From positions 1,901,028 to 1,965,027 of the forward strand of contig CAMZMU010000013.1 of assembly GCA_947311845.1 (NCBI GenBank): a stretch of 64,000 nt of DNA, given 5' to 3'. The translations under genes and the position numbers were made by a program. A model generated the notes under the pieces. The model did no database searches, had not been told where the DNA came from, and saw nothing but the letters and a program-made list of their open reading frames with translations. This document shows positions 24,640-37,034 of the stretch, in pieces. This stretch comes from Poa pratensis (taxonomy: Eukaryota > Streptophyta > Magnoliopsida > Poales > Poaceae). Every line of letters begins with the position of its first letter. Within the stretch, counting starts at the first letter, position 1.

Positions 24640-25700
24640 AAGTTGTCAGTAGTTACTCATTGCATGTGTTCACGTTTATCAAACATGCTTAAACGGTAAG
24701 AATATCATAATCCCGGATACGAGATGTATACTTAGGGATGCCAAACACCATTCCATAAGTGCATGATTATAAAGGTGTCTTTCAGGTATATCAAAGTACG
24801 ATGAGGTACTAAATACATTAAGATTGAGATTTAAACTTATACTGGACGTTTTAGGTTATTAGGAACTGGACAATTAGGTATAGTGATCAAGGTTTTGATT
24901 ATGAAATAACGATAAAATCTCGCCTCGGATTGTGTAAAGTATCACAAAGTAAAGAGATATGTAAATGGAATACTAAGATTCACACGATAAGATCTTCGTA
25001 GATAGTGCGGGAGCCATCATAGGTATCCAAATCCCGTTCCGATACATGTCCACATTGTTTTCAATCTGAAGGGTCACATGGCTAACTATTTAAAACATAT
25101 ATGAACACATTTTTTTTTGAAAAGGGCAGTCCCAACCTCTGCATAAAAGTGATGCATACGGCCGCTTTATTAAATTTATTGCAAAGTCTTAGCCAATCTG
25201 TTACAACTCACGGATCACATAGGGTCGATACATGTACCAACCAACGAAAAAAACCCAAGACAAAAGGAAAGTTTCATAGCTCTAATCTCTTCTCAAAACG
25301 CCTCGATCTAGTAGGTCACACGATAAGATCTTCGCAGATGACGTCTCACACGATGTAAAGTATCGCGAAGTAAAAATATGTGTAAATGGAATACTAAGTT
25401 TCACACGATAAGATCTTCGTAGATGACGTGTGATCTGTTATGGGTATCCAGATCCCGTTCCGGGGCATGTCCACATTGTTTTGAATCTGAAAGGTAACAC
25501 ATTTAACGGTTCAGGGGCATATATGAACGCAATTGTGATGTAGATAATGAGAAAATGGTTCATTTTAGATGATCTCGCAATGGTTGTGCGATATCTCGTG
25601 GATGTGGTGCTAGTGGCCTATATATGGAAAAGTTACCCTAAGGTTCTGAAATATTATAGGACGTCTTACATTTCTTAGACGTATGTTTGGTTTCCATCAG
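24640..25700. mobile_element. Decayed LTR-retrotransposon fragment with internal duplication
   Basis: The GTTATGGGTATCCAGATCCCG stretch and the preceding ATCTTCG-AGATGACGTGTGA resemble common Triticeae LTR interiors. About 180 bp at 24930-25105 recur at 25352-25530 in direct orientation with roughly 85% similarity by eye; the intervening 250 bp contain a LINE-like tail. Termini were not found. Confidence 0.4.
25108..25200 (-). mobile_element. LINE 3'-end fragment
   Basis: A poly-T run followed by GAAAAGGGCAGTCCCAACCT, CTGCATAAAAGTGATGCAT and GGCCGCTTTATTAAA is the reverse complement of a typical grass LINE tail (GATGCAGAGGC then poly-A). The rest of the element is missing. Confidence 0.5.
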
Positions 25701-25818
25701 TTGGTCCGCGCATCGCAGATAAAACACGTTTTCACCTTTGTCACACTGGTGACTAAGATTTTGGTATCCACATGGGGCAGATCTGATCTTGTTTACGTTT
25801 AGCCGGTGACGTGCCACT

Positions 25819-25972
25819 CACTGGCGGAGACGGGGGGGACCAGCAGGGGCCCTGGCCCCCCCTAACACCATAGATTTCCTGCTAAAAATATATGAACAAT
25901 GTTGATTTAGCAATTTTTTCTCTAACCGGCCCCCCTAACAGCCAAAATTAAGGGATCCTGCCTCCGCCACTG
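25819..25972. mobile_element. hAT MITE with 8-bp target duplication
   Basis: The 154-bp element runs from CACTGGCGGAGA to CCTCCGCCACTG, with inverted termini CA-C/G-TGGCGGAG. GTGCCACT is present on both sides (25811-25818 and 25973-25980), diagnostic of hAT. It has no ORF. Confidence 0.92.
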
Positions 25973-25980
25973 GTGCCACT

Positions 25981-28900
25981 GGACAGTTTGATGCGGCACG
26001 CTGGGCTACAAGCCCTCACGGGCAAAGGCGCCTACGGCCACGGAGCTACGATCTGTAGTCGTCGTGAAAAGTGGAATTCGAAGACGCCACGGCCGCAAGC
26101 AAAGCAAAAGGCAGGCATCCGTCGGAATATAACCGGTCAGAGATCAGATCGACCAGAAAGAAATCAAAAGGTGAGAAAGAAAATGAAAGATTAGTAGAAA
26201 AACGGTCAGTCAGTTGGTCAGTCAGTACTTAGTGTTAGTGAAAGGCAATGTTTGGTGATTGGACGATCCTTTTCCCCTCGCTGAAGCTTCTTCAAATTCC
26301 CTGACTGGTTAGTAATCAAGCAATGTTGCTCTACGATCCTTCGGAGTTCGGACTCTGGTTACCGCTTCCAGGTCGAATATGTGTGGAAAGCATCCCGCAG
26401 AAAGAAAAAAAAACATACAGACAATCAAGTCACCACTATCAAATTAACAAATACAGTGGGTGACGGGCTTTGACGTGTAATCACGGCACGCTTGCACGAC
26501 GGCGACGGGCTTTGCAATAATGGATTTGGTTTATCTATAGATCACTGTACGTAATGATCATATATGTTTATATCGTATAGATATGGTACTACTTACTTTA
26601 TATGATTGGTGACTGGAGAGCTACGTCTTAACCACGACGACCAAGACCTCATTAGCTACTAGCTGAAGAGTGTATACTTGTAACGGCACAAATTAGCAGA
26701 TGCATGCTACATGGATTCATCAATGCATGCGTACATCGGGCCGATGGAGACAGAGACAGCACGCCTCGCCTCCGTCTTTTCTCCAGTTCATCCGAATATG
26801 ATGTACCATCCCCCTCCTCCTCGATCTCTGACTTCTTTTTTGATTGATTGAATCACCGACAATGAAAATCAGCTTCGTTCACGGCTCCCCATGGCCTGCT
26901 TGTATTTTCACGAATCTGACACTGGAAGATGTCCTTTGAATTTGTAACTTTTCTTAACGTGTCTCTTTCTTTTAACTTAGTGTGCTCCAAGCTTCCCTTC
27001 CCTTATGTGCAGATGTTGCCTCATTTGATATTTCTAAATGAAAACCTTAAGAGTAAACTCAGAAATAGAATAGAGTGCACTATGATATGCTTGAAAAACT
27101 CCTTTGAAACCTAGTAGAAAAAGAAAAAAACATAAGGAGAAACTGACATGGCATATCCGGAGCATGTTATAATTTGCGAATTTACTTCCTTTGAACTTTC
27201 CAAATCTCAAGTTTTTCGCTACATAAATTCCATGAGCATGCATAATTATGGTATATAAATTTTTTGTATAGACATTGTAAATAGATATGCTAGATTTTCA
27301 CAAGATATGTTTGCATAATATTTATCTCCCCACTCTAAGAATATATTTATTTTAAAGCCAAAATTCAAAAAAAAATATTTAGGAGTTATTTTCTTTGAGA
27401 TTTTTCTCTGATAAACCTTTATGCATTTGAGCAATACACTTGGCATTATCTTGATAACTAATGGAAGGGTGACTATGACGGATTTGAACCACCTAAATTT
27501 TGATGTGATGCCTATTTTACTTGTTTTATAATTATTAGTGCAAGTAGGAATTAGAGTCTATTTTGAAGACATCCTTGAGAATGATCTACGTACCAATGAA
27601 TCCAGTCTATGATATCTCATTGGTAGGATCAGATAATTGGCCAATATGAGTATATCACAACACGGTTATATTTCGATTCTCCTGGTGAAAGTAATCAAGA
27701 CCTTTTGTGGCTCGTATTGATAACATAAGAAGAGTAAATTGAGATTGTAACCAAACTAGTTTACATTCATCAACGTATCTATACAAGTGCTTTGGGTGTC
27801 TTTACGATGCCTTTACACATGATTGTGGCTCTAACCTATTTCTAAGATTTCAACCGGGTTGCACCCGCCTCGACGTACAAGGGTGCCGCACTTTGCGCGA
27901 TTGTTAATTGATAGAAGCATGATCGACAAGAAATATTGCACAAATTGTAGGATTGTGTAATTGCCCTACGCCATACAAAAAGTTGATTCTAGGCTCCACT
28001 GGATCAATATGAAACGACACACTCTTACTTTTCTTCTCCATCCTCTTTTTTTAGTAAAGAAAACAATTCTCTGCTGTATTTTTTAATTTTTTCATGAAGT
28101 ATTTGTGTAAGGGAAAGAAAAACTAACTACACAAAGTATCTTCTTTTCATCAAAGCGACTCTTCTTAAGAAGACCCCTTGGTCCCCAATGTTTTAAAGTT
28201 AACATTCTTCTTTTTGTTGACTCTAAGTCCAACTATTCTTTGTCTTCTCCTCGTGTCACATTATCTCCCATTCTCCTAGAGGTATTGTGTCGTTATAGCC
28301 TCTTCCGCGCTGACCACTAAGACACTATTTCTCACAACAATGGCCACATCGGCCACAATCGTAAATCTTTGGCGGCATGCAGTCGTCCTTACCAATACTA
28401 CAAGTTTACAACCAACAACATGCACTTAACTCGATCCTAAACGCTAAACCGTAACCCTAACCATAAATCTATTACATGTACGTGCGTCACAATTTGTAAA
28501 AGAGATTAGTAGAAGATGTTCATAAAAGTGGTATAAGTTATAAGTACAGTCATGCTTAGTTGAAGGGTAAAAATATAGCTTTAATAAGTTGCAAACCCAT
28601 AAGACAATGCTGTATAATTCCCTTAGGTTAGAGCGATATTATCCATTCGAAGTAGGTTTGCAATCACTAGCTGAAGAGCGCAAGTAAGGATCGTCGAAGT
28701 CTCGAAGCATTACACATTAGGCTGCTTGAATATGTAATATTTAGAACTTAATATGCAGAGGTGTGACCGTGTGATAGGCATCGATCGGCTGGAATGAAAA
28801 AAAAAATCAGCCAACATAAACTGCAGACTGTGTTATTATGACTTAAAAACAAAATCACAAGAAATTCTCCAACCACATCACAATCCGATTCGAACCCATG

Positions 28901-29090
28901 CAGGCAGGAGGGCAGTGGGCGCGTGCCAGTGTGCCACCGCTTCCCGGCCCCAACTGTCAGAAGCTCCTTCACCGACGCCCGCTCTTATAGCTACCGGCTA
29001 CCTTGCCACTAGTACTCCCGCCCGCTCCATTGTCCCTTGCCTCCTTCCTTTGCTTCACAGACCAAACCCAACCTTTAATTCTCCATATAC
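25981..29090. other. Gene-free region
   Basis: This is mostly AT-rich sequence with no convincing exon, element terminus or repeat array. At 28850-28960 the minus strand shows an A-box-like TGGCACACTGG and a B-box-like GGGTTCGAATC, a possible SINE relic. CCTAACC motifs near 28440-28465 are too few to be telomere-like. Confidence 0.5.
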
Positions 29091-29096
29091 TGCTGC

Positions 29097-29104
29097 TATA
29101 AGTA
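29097..29104 (+). promoter_or_regulatory. TATA box of the NHL gene
   Basis: TATAAGTA lies 107 bp upstream of the start codon of the NHL/LEA_2 gene. The intervening leader carries no other ATG in a strong context. Confidence 0.55.
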
Positions 29105-29210
29105 TCAACAACTAGCTGGGCACCAAACCATCACTTCACTCGCACCATCAAAGCTTCTCGCGGACACAGCGCGCCCGCCACCAAGAATTGCGCGGCGCGG
29201 CGATCCGTCC

Positions 29211-30053
29211 ATGGCCGACAAGCCGCCCGTCGCGCCAGCGCCGGCCTCGAAACCCAAGTCCAAACCTTCCGCCGTTGCGTCGGCAGCTCCTGCGCCAGCT
29301 AGGACGACGGCGCCACTCAAGAAACCGTCCCTGGCGCAACCGCCGATGAAGAAGCCGCCCCTCGGGCCTCCGCAGCATGCGCAGGTGCTCCCACTGAAGC
29401 CGCCGCCGGCACTCCAATATCGTCAGCAGCAGCAGCAGGGCGGCGGGGCGCCGCGGAAGCGGCAGTACCGACACCACCGTGGCTCATGTTCGTGCCGCCG
29501 GGTGTGCTGCGTCGGCACCGGCCTCGTACTGCTTGCGTCCTGCCTCGCGTTCGCCGCGGCGTGCCTCGCGTACCTCTACTACCACCCTCGTGCTCCGTCG
29601 TTCCACCTCCTCCCCGTGTCGACCACGCGGTTCCGCGTCGGCAACTCCTCCGAGGTATCCGCCATGGACGTCACCGTCGGCGTCAAGGTGGTCTCCTGGA
29701 ACCCCAACGACAAGATCGCCTTCGAGTACGGCGACGGAGAGGGCCGCGCCGCCCTCGCCGACAGCGACGGCGACGTGGCGCTGGGGTGGGCGCCCGTGGG
29801 CGGGTTCGAGCACGGCGCCCGGAGCGTGGCCGCGGTTGGGTTCGTGGCGGCGGCGAAAGGGGTGGTGGTGGACGAGGCTGTGGCGGGGCGCATGCGCGAC
29901 CGGTACCGGCGGCGGCAGCTGGCGTTCAAGGTGGTCGTGGACACCCACGTCGGCGCGCGAGTGGGGGAGTTGCGCACTGGCATGGTGCCGGTCAGGTTGT
30001 CTTGCGACAGTGGGATCATGGCGCCGCGAGGTGGCCCCGCCGGGAGCCCATGA
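29211..30053 (+). CDS. NDR1/HIN1-like (NHL) LEA_2-domain membrane protein
   Basis: The gene is single-exon and encodes 280 residues. Residues 1-95 are cytoplasmic-type, rich in Pro, Lys and Ala, with a QQQQQ run and a basic KRQYRHHRG patch just before the membrane. One transmembrane segment spans about 98-122 (VCCVGTGLVLLASCLAFAAA). The LEA_2 domain follows from about 140 (TTRFRVGNSSEVSAMDVTVG); it has the WNPND motif at 163-167, equivalent to the NPN motif of the family, and ends near 275. NHL proteins are type II membrane proteins of the plasma membrane linked to pathogen response and membrane stability. The specific member cannot be named from sequence alone. The leader and first 300 bp are very GC-rich, as is common for grass single-exon genes, which also leaves other frames open by chance. 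Confidence 0.88.
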   Translation: MADKPPVAPAPASKPKSKPSAVASAAPAPARTTAPLKKPSLAQPPMKKPPLGPPQHAQVLPLKPPPALQYRQQQQQGGGAPRKRQYRHHRGSCSCRRVCCVGTGLVLLASCLAFAAACLAYLYYHPRAPSFHLLPVSTTRFRVGNSSEVSAMDVTVGVKVVSWNPNDKIAFEYGDGEGRAALADSDGDVALGWAPVGGFEHGARSVAAVGFVAAAKGVVVDEAVAGRMRDRYRRRQLAFKVVVDTHVGARVGELRTGMVPVRLSCDSGIMAPRGGPAGSP

Positions 30054-30216
30054 GCAAGTGCCAGGTGTACCTATTTAGAATGAGATGGTAAGTTTGGCCG
30101 TCTGCTATCTGCTTTGCTTCTAGTACTACTGTTCTTAGCATTTGCATTTAAATACTACTAGTACGTTTATGAATTTGATATGTATTCACTTTAACAATAC
30201 ACATACACAATTGTTT

Positions 30217-30250
30217 TTTTAGATAAAGGGAGCTTTATTACTTAAAAGGT
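30217..30250 (-). mobile_element. Extremely short LINE/SINE 3'-end insertion with target duplication
   Basis: An insert of about 34 bp (poly-T, then AGATAAAGGGAGCTTTATTA) is flanked by ACATACACAATTGTTT at 30201-30216 and again at 30251-30266. A T-run at one edge plus a long direct repeat is the mark of target-primed reverse transcription of a severely 5'-truncated copy. Confidence 0.75.
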
Positions 30251-30267
30251 ACATACACAATTGTTTT

Positions 30268-32256
30268 GAGAGAAATACATGATCTTTTAGTAAAACTAAC
30301 ACTAACTAATTAAGTTGTAGTACTAACACAATGAAAATTGTATTGATACTAACAAAGACAGGGAGTAAAGAATTGGAAAATTTTATCAACAAATGTGAAA
30401 TGACATCAATTGTACTACTATATGACATACAAATTTCTTGTAGTGTGCACCCCACTGAAAAATTCCTTGCTTCCTTACCGGATGATTCGAGCTGATCCAT
30501 GAACCATCAGCCAACCAACCATCCGATCGAAGCACAAGGAAATATTCCATGGGGTCGAATAGGGGAATTAATTAGTTAGGATATAGACCAAAATATATAT
30601 TCGTACGAGCGTGAGATGTCATTGTCGATCGTGTAGAATAGATACGCGGCATCTGCCTTGCTTGGCGCCCGCCGATGGCAGACGAGTAGTGAGCCAAACG
30701 GCTGTCTCCAAGCTAAAGCAAACCACGATTCTCTCTGTCCCTAGCTACCCTATATTTGTAGGCTTAAGTTTCACGGCCATCAGAATTCCAAGAAAATATG
30801 TGTGCTAGTATCATTTACCAGATGAATATATGTTGGCGCGTCGCTGTCCAGCTTGCTCGGCACACGCAGCGGCGTACTTATTTCTGACAAGTTGCTCCGT
30901 TGGGATCCCACCTGGACCATCGAGGTAGCTCACATGAATAAGGAAGAGATGATAATCTGCTAAATTGTGCAAAATTGGAGGACGAAAAGGGAAACCCAAT
31001 AGGGACATTGGATCCTAGATGAGAGGAACATGATTAGTGACAACTATGCATGCAAGGACCACTGTCTGAACCTAAACGATCCTACCTAATAGTACTTTGT
31101 ACAACTAGAACGATCAGCACAGGGCATTGTCAAATTGGTAATTGGACGATGTTAATTTGCTATGTATATCTACTATATAGCTGTGTCTGATGAGTTTTAG
31201 TTCTGAAACATGCATGCAGAAAATTTGCTGATTCAAAAGCTCCCAGCAACTCCATTTTTATTAAAATCTCCAGCAACTGACCATTTTGTTTTTGTTCATA
31301 ATGAATTTCTCTTCAGGTTTAGCTTGACCTGAAGGCATGCACATTCAGCACGTACGTGAGTCCTATGTTGCTTGCTTAGGGACAAGCATAGTAAGTGGTG
31401 TCACAGCTGCGGATCGATGCTCTAACTTATTTGCGTTTTCTGCCGATCGACGAGATGATGAGTTGGTGATTGGTTTGCTTGGTGGCCGTTTGCGGGATCG
31501 AGTTCGCCGTGATCGACAATACCATATATAAGTTCTTGAAAACTCTGGACTTATAAGCATGCAAAGAGTAAAAGACAAGCTTGTAATTGTATAGTACTCT
31601 CAGCTCCTAATTCCTTTTCTTTTGTGTTTTATGCATATACATACATACCTATATGGCAGGAATGGAATGATCGTTGGGTGTGTGCCTGTATTTCTTACAT
31701 GTTACCTGTTGTTAGTCCCTGAACTTCTTGCTAACATGATCCGATGGGTTCGGATTGACCGATTAACCGATTTAAATGTGGTTGCAGAAAAAACATTTAT
31801 GTTGTCCAGATGAGCTGTCAATTCTGGAACGACCAGATTTTTAAAATTTGAAGATCACAATTGCATGAATTTGAGCTTCTTTCAGAAACACAAAGCAAAA
31901 CTCAAACAGATTCAGTTTTGGGCTCAAACCCTATGTACCACCTCGGCATGTCAGTGTGCATCTTCTGCTCAACCCAACACAAGAGCATGCCCCAAATCCC
32001 ATACTTTCTACCAAAACTGAAACATTACAAGTTTACACCCCACTAATTCTCCCCGGTGCCTTCCGTTACCTATTCAACATCTCCTCCAAATAAATCGTGC
32101 CAATTGTCTTCGTGGAGATGAGTGCTCCTGCTCTCACGGGTCTTCAGAACGAAACGGAGGCCACTTGGGCCACGAGTGGCTGGCCCTTCTGTTCTTCCCC
32201 ATGGGCCAATATGTTCTTCGGAAATAACACTTCGTTCTTCCCCATATGAGTGTGTA
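30268..32256. other. Gene-free region 3' of the NHL gene
   Basis: Only short frames are present, none with a recognisable motif. No element ends are visible before the Helitron terminus at 32257. Confidence 0.5.
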
Positions 32257-34012
32257 CTAGGAAAAGTGCCCGTGCATTGCAACGGGATAAAAAATTCATG
32301 TCACTGAAACTCATAATCGACGTCTCCAACATTGACGACACTTAGGACTCCTTTCATTAATTTTGACCGGTGTCAATTGGGTTTAAATATTGAGAAGACA
32401 ACTGACAAAAAAAGAAACGTGTTTGTTGTTTTTTTTTTGAATATCTTAAATAATCGTAAATATTGAGAAGACAACATTGACGACGCTCTATTGATTTTTT
32501 TGAATATCTTAAATAATCAGTTGAAAAAGTTATCAAAAAGTCTTAAAACTTGATGCTTTTTAAAAATCTTAAACTGTCGTATTTTTTTCTTAAAATACTT
32601 CAAATGAAACGCTCTTCTTTTTAAGTAGTATACTATATAGAGATAAGCTAGCCGTAAAAATAATCCTTGAATCATCCCATCAATAACTTCTAAGCTTCAG
32701 CGAGGGAGCAGCGGCCGTCCAATCTTGTTTAAAAATTTGAAATTTGAAACAGCAGCGTCACGGCCCAGCAATGAGTCCAATCTTCCAATCTTCTTACGTG
32801 ACATGAGAACATGAAAAGAAATCAATTAGTGAGATAAACGATCGTCATTTGTCGCGCGCTCGTGTCGCATAAGAAAATTAAAACAAAACGTTTATACACA
32901 GAGCAGCCCAGCCGGCCAGGCCTAGGAGAGGCCCAAGGCCCAATCGGACAGAAACCCTAGACTCTCCCCTGACTATTTTCCACCTACACCCCTGCCGCCT
33001 CCTTTATTTTCGCGATTGGGTCCCTCCCCCAAATCCCCTCTATCTGGCGACACAACACCACAGGCATCACACACTCATGACGACCACGCAGTCACGCACG
33101 CGACACACACGCACAGGAACACACGCACACGATGCCCTGGCACCTTGCAGACCCACTCGTCATGACGCAGTCCTTCTCTCCTGGCTCGCGCCATGACGCC
33201 CGGCGAGCAGCCCAACCCGCCGGCGCCGCTCTCTCTATCTCCTCCTCGCTCTCCCGGTCACCCTCCTCCCTCAAACCTCTCCGCCTCCATCTCCGTTGCC
33301 ATGGCAGGAGGGCCCCTGCTCCGGCCATGCTCGAGCACCAAGCGCCACCCGATGACCTTCTCCGTCGGCGAGCTCAAGATGCGCGTCTTCTCCTTCTCCT
33401 GGTCGAGGCTGCCAAGGGACCCGCGTGCGAATCCGCCATCCACCCGCAGCTCCTGGTCCGGTCGCCGCGGTTGACAAAAACTTCTCCGCATCGAGCTCCT
33501 CCTTGCTCCCGCGACGACCGACGGCCGATGACCTCTGCCCTCCTCGCCTCGCTCCTGCCGCGCCTGGCTGCCCTTTTTCCAGCACCTTGGGAGCGCTGCT
33601 GCTGCTCCCCGTCCTCTGGTTTGCCGCCGCGGGGACTTGTCGGGGCATGGAGCACCACCGGCGGCGAACCAAGGAGGAGCAGAGCGCCCGGCGGCGCGGG
33701 AATCGTGGAAGGAGAGGGCGGCGCTCCATGTGCATCAGCACTGCTGCCCGGCTGACACGCCGCCGCCGGAGCTCCTGCGCGCCCGTGGGAGAGGCGCCGC
33801 CACGAGCGGGAGGCTGGAGGCCAGGAGCTTCTCCAAGCGGCGCTGGTGAACGCTAATCGAGTCGAGCGAGGCGTGACGGGAGAGTGACCTTTTCACTTAG
33901 CGGTGGCAGTAGCCGTAATTTCGACCAAAAAGAGAGGGCAAAACGGTCCCTCCGACGACGTACCAAACGAAGGAAACCGGGAAGCGTTGCTTCCTTTATT
34001 ATTAGGTAGAGA
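32257..34012 (-). mobile_element. Helitron (non-autonomous), complete ends
   Basis: On the minus strand it starts TCTCTACCTAATAATAAAGG at 34012, next to an A. It ends with a hairpin CCCGTTGCAATGCACGGG followed by CACTTTTCCTAG at 32257, next to a T. This is the grass Helitron pattern: 5' TC, 3' hairpin plus CTRR, and A/T insertion site. No Rep/helicase is present. The GC-rich 32980-33850 segment looks like a captured leader and first exon of a host gene (CCCTAGACTCTCCCC leader, several open frames), which I cannot identify. 32320-32520 contains an internal direct duplication of about 70 bp. Confidence 0.8.
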
Positions 34013-34653
34013 TAACTCGAGTGGCATCAACAAAGGTAGATGTCTCAGTACAAAGAGAAAAAAACGTGTTGTTATCTACTTAGTCAGTAAAGCCATGCAA
34101 CTATGCAGAGTGAAAACTAACCAGTATTTGAATACGCTATTCTTCCGAGTAATGAAGTAATTGGATACGTCACAGTTATTGAATTCAGCAACTTCACATG
34201 GAAAAGAGGATGTTGTGCGATGTATTCCTATGCGGAAATACATTTGTACATGCGGGTATGTAGGTATCTTGCCGTCCACTGACGCTTTGAGTTCGATAAA
34301 GTGAAAACCGGATATTGCCCTTTCTCCCGTTTAATCACAAGCGTGTAATCTCCATGCCGTTTGGCGGGGTATTTCTCTTCTGCAACACCCCTTGTAACCG
34401 TTACATTTCTCTTTCTAATTGAAAGGCAGTGCTCTTGCCGATTTCTCAAAGAAAAAAAAATCACAAGCGTACTGATGGACCTGACGTAAAGGTCAGGTAA
34501 GGCCCGCAAAAATACTGTCAGAGGGACATAAAGTCGTTCGGAATAATGCGAATAATGCAGGAAGACTTTCCTCGTGACGTGCAATAGACAAGCTGGATAG
34601 GATTGTGGCTTACTAGTGCTACCGGCCCGTACCCCATCTTCGTTTATCTACTA
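34013..34653. other. Spacer between Helitron ends
   Basis: No gene or element is recognised. Confidence 0.5.
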
Positions 34654-35974
34654 CTAGTTGGAATGTACGTGCAACGCACGTTTTAATAATTAAATAGGAC
34701 AATTTATAAATAACAATACTACCGTACCTATGTGATTTTTTCATTTTACATATTTTATTGCAAAAGAGAATCATGCATATATAAGCATCATGAGGCACAC
34801 AAATCTCAGACATAAACTTAAGAAACAGGTGCACAACGATAACGACGTGCTCTTTAGGTGGCTTCTCGACACAAGTTATGTCATATCTTTAATGTTACAC
34901 ACATATCCTTCAGCACGACCTTGTGGCGGCACCGTCTCGGCCATTATCGTCTGCATCATTGCTTCTCACACGCGTATACAAAGAAGTAAAAGAAAACAAA
35001 TCTCCTGCCCGCATTCCTAGCAGGATCAGCTTCAGCTTGACACTGAACGTTCAGGTTGCGACAGTGTGTTGCTCTGGGTTATGAGGCTAGCTGCGGGCGA
35101 ACAAAAATATTTGGTGAGAAATCTGACTCAGTAACTTATATAGTAACGATGATATATCAAATAGCAACTCGTGTGGACGTACAAGTTAAAGTAATTATAA
35201 GTTCGAGAGGGAAATCCCAGTGAGGCGACAAAAGCTGGGCGTACATCATTGCACGAGCGCTGATCGCTAATCAACGCTACAGCTATTCCAGCGAGATACA
35301 AAGCTCTCTTTCGAAGAATATGACGCCATTATTGTTGTTTGGCAAAGAACCCTGGATCAAAAGCTATGAAACTTGCCTTTAAAAAAGCTTCTAGATTTGG
35401 TCTCCGTTTATTTTCTTCTCGGCCAATTAATACAACGTAAGCCAACCTAGGGCACTTGGAAGAAAAACTCCAAGGGCGAGAGATGTGTGTTTGAAGGAAC
35501 GTACCAGATGGGAGATGTCCTTGGGAAAGAGGTAGTGGTGTGCCGGCCGGGAGCGGGCGTGGAGGAGCGGAAGTGAAACTGCGCCAGCGCCTTGCGGTTG
35601 GGTAGCGGTCGAAGGAGCAGCTCCTCCGTGCTTTTGTCGTCTTCTCCACGGCCAGCGACGGCCAGACGGGGACGCGGTCAAGCAGCTGCCGTCGTCAGGT
35701 TGGCTAGCATGTACGCTGCCACGAACTTCGTCTTGATAGGAGCCTCGACGATTTAATACATCCTTGTTGGAACAGGAGTTCGTATCATATGACAATTCGT
35801 ATTGGAGTAGAACTCTTTGGAACATGATATATATTTTCGGACAATTTGGATTGTTGATCAAAAAAATAAACGGACAAGATTTAAAGTGTTTGCTGCTCGA
35901 CATCGGGACAATCTGGATGGTTGATCAAAAATTAAACGGACAAGATTTAAAGTATCCCAACATGTTTGCTCTTT
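34654..35974 (-). mobile_element. Helitron 3' end and adjoining sequence
   Basis: On the minus strand, a hairpin ACGTGCGTTGCACGT is followed by ACATTCCAACTAG ending at 34654, next to T: a Helitron 3' terminus in the same orientation as the previous one. The matching 5' end was not found, so the right limit is arbitrary. 35838-35953 contains two tandem copies of a unit of about 67 bp (GGACAAT-T/C-TGGAT to ACGGACAAGATTTAAAG). Confidence 0.5.
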
Positions 35975-37034
35975 TCTCTACTATATAATACGAGTAGTGT
36001 TTCTTCCTTCGTCCGTTCGGTGGTACGTCGCGAGCGTGGTACGTCGTGCGTAGTGCCTTTCCTCATACAAACCAGTATGTCAGCCCCGCTATCGTTAAAC
36101 AACCGTAGTCCCGATCGGAGACGAATCGATCTGTGCGTGTAAAAAGATGCCATGACAACACGGATCGGATACGAATCGATCCCAGTCGGAGACGATCCAA
36201 TCTCTGCATGACAAAAAAGGCCAAGCTGACCGATCCGGACCGGCTGCTCTTGGTGATCGCGGCTGGCGCCTGGCGGCGAGCTGATGCAGCTGGGAGACTG
36301 CTGAGCGGCGGGCGGCCGCTGGTCTAGCGGGTGGTCTCGGCGGCGCTGTCGTCGACTACGCGGCGTTAGGAGTTCATGTTGCGTCGGTGGGCAGCGCGGC
36401 GTCTGCTGCCTGCGGGCTGCGCTGGGTTGCACCAGCGTCGTGGTGAGCACTGAGCTGACGACAGCCCCTGCACTGCCGCGCGCGTAGCACGCAGGTGGGC
36501 TTCGACCTCAACGTACGCTGTGACATTTTGATCCTTTCTTTTCTTCTGTATCGGGCAGCATTTTTGTTGCGTATTTGGTAGATTTTAGGTAGGCGGATCC
36601 ATCGAACGCCCCTGGATTCGAACGGCCTGATTGCAACACATAACTTTCAGGCCTGCACACTCCCTCTCTAACCCTGCTCATTTTGTATCTATGGTTGCTC
36701 ATCTGCCGCGTGTGCATTTTTATGGCCAAATGAGAGGAATCGTAGATGCTTAGGAAAGAGTAGAAATCTGACATTCCATAGGATCTTCGAGGAGCTTTCT
36801 TTCTCAGCGTGAAACAAAACATCTTTTTAACTGAAACTTTGCACAAATATATAGATTTTTTTAACTAAAAAGTACCATTTTCAAAAATAATGAAAATCGG
36901 GATCATTAGTGCCCAGGTCACCAAATCCACTCTGAGATTCGAAAAGACTGGGTTTTTTTAGTTGTTTGTACACTGGCAGTAAACAGAAATTTTGTTTCAT
37001 CTTTTATTCCGTAGCAACGCACGGGTAATAGTAG
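35975..37034 (+). mobile_element. Helitron (non-autonomous), + orientation
   Basis: It starts TCTCTACTATATAATACGAG and ends with the hairpin CCGTAGCAACGCACGG followed by GTAATAGTAG next to T. The final tetranucleotide is GTAG instead of CTAG and the left flank is T instead of A, so the ends have changed slightly. The 1.06-kb interior has only weak frames and no Rep/helicase. Confidence 0.65.

Noticed and set aside
28430..28470. CCTAACC motifs suggesting interstitial telomere repeats
   Set aside because: Only two irregular copies, with no array.
28850..28960. tRNA gene
   Set aside because: A- and B-box-like motifs occur, but no cloverleaf arms; at best a SINE relic.
33132..33855. Overlapping + strand ORFs of up to 207 codons
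   Set aside because: Several frames are open together in GC-rich DNA inside a Helitron; at most a captured fragment, not a gene.
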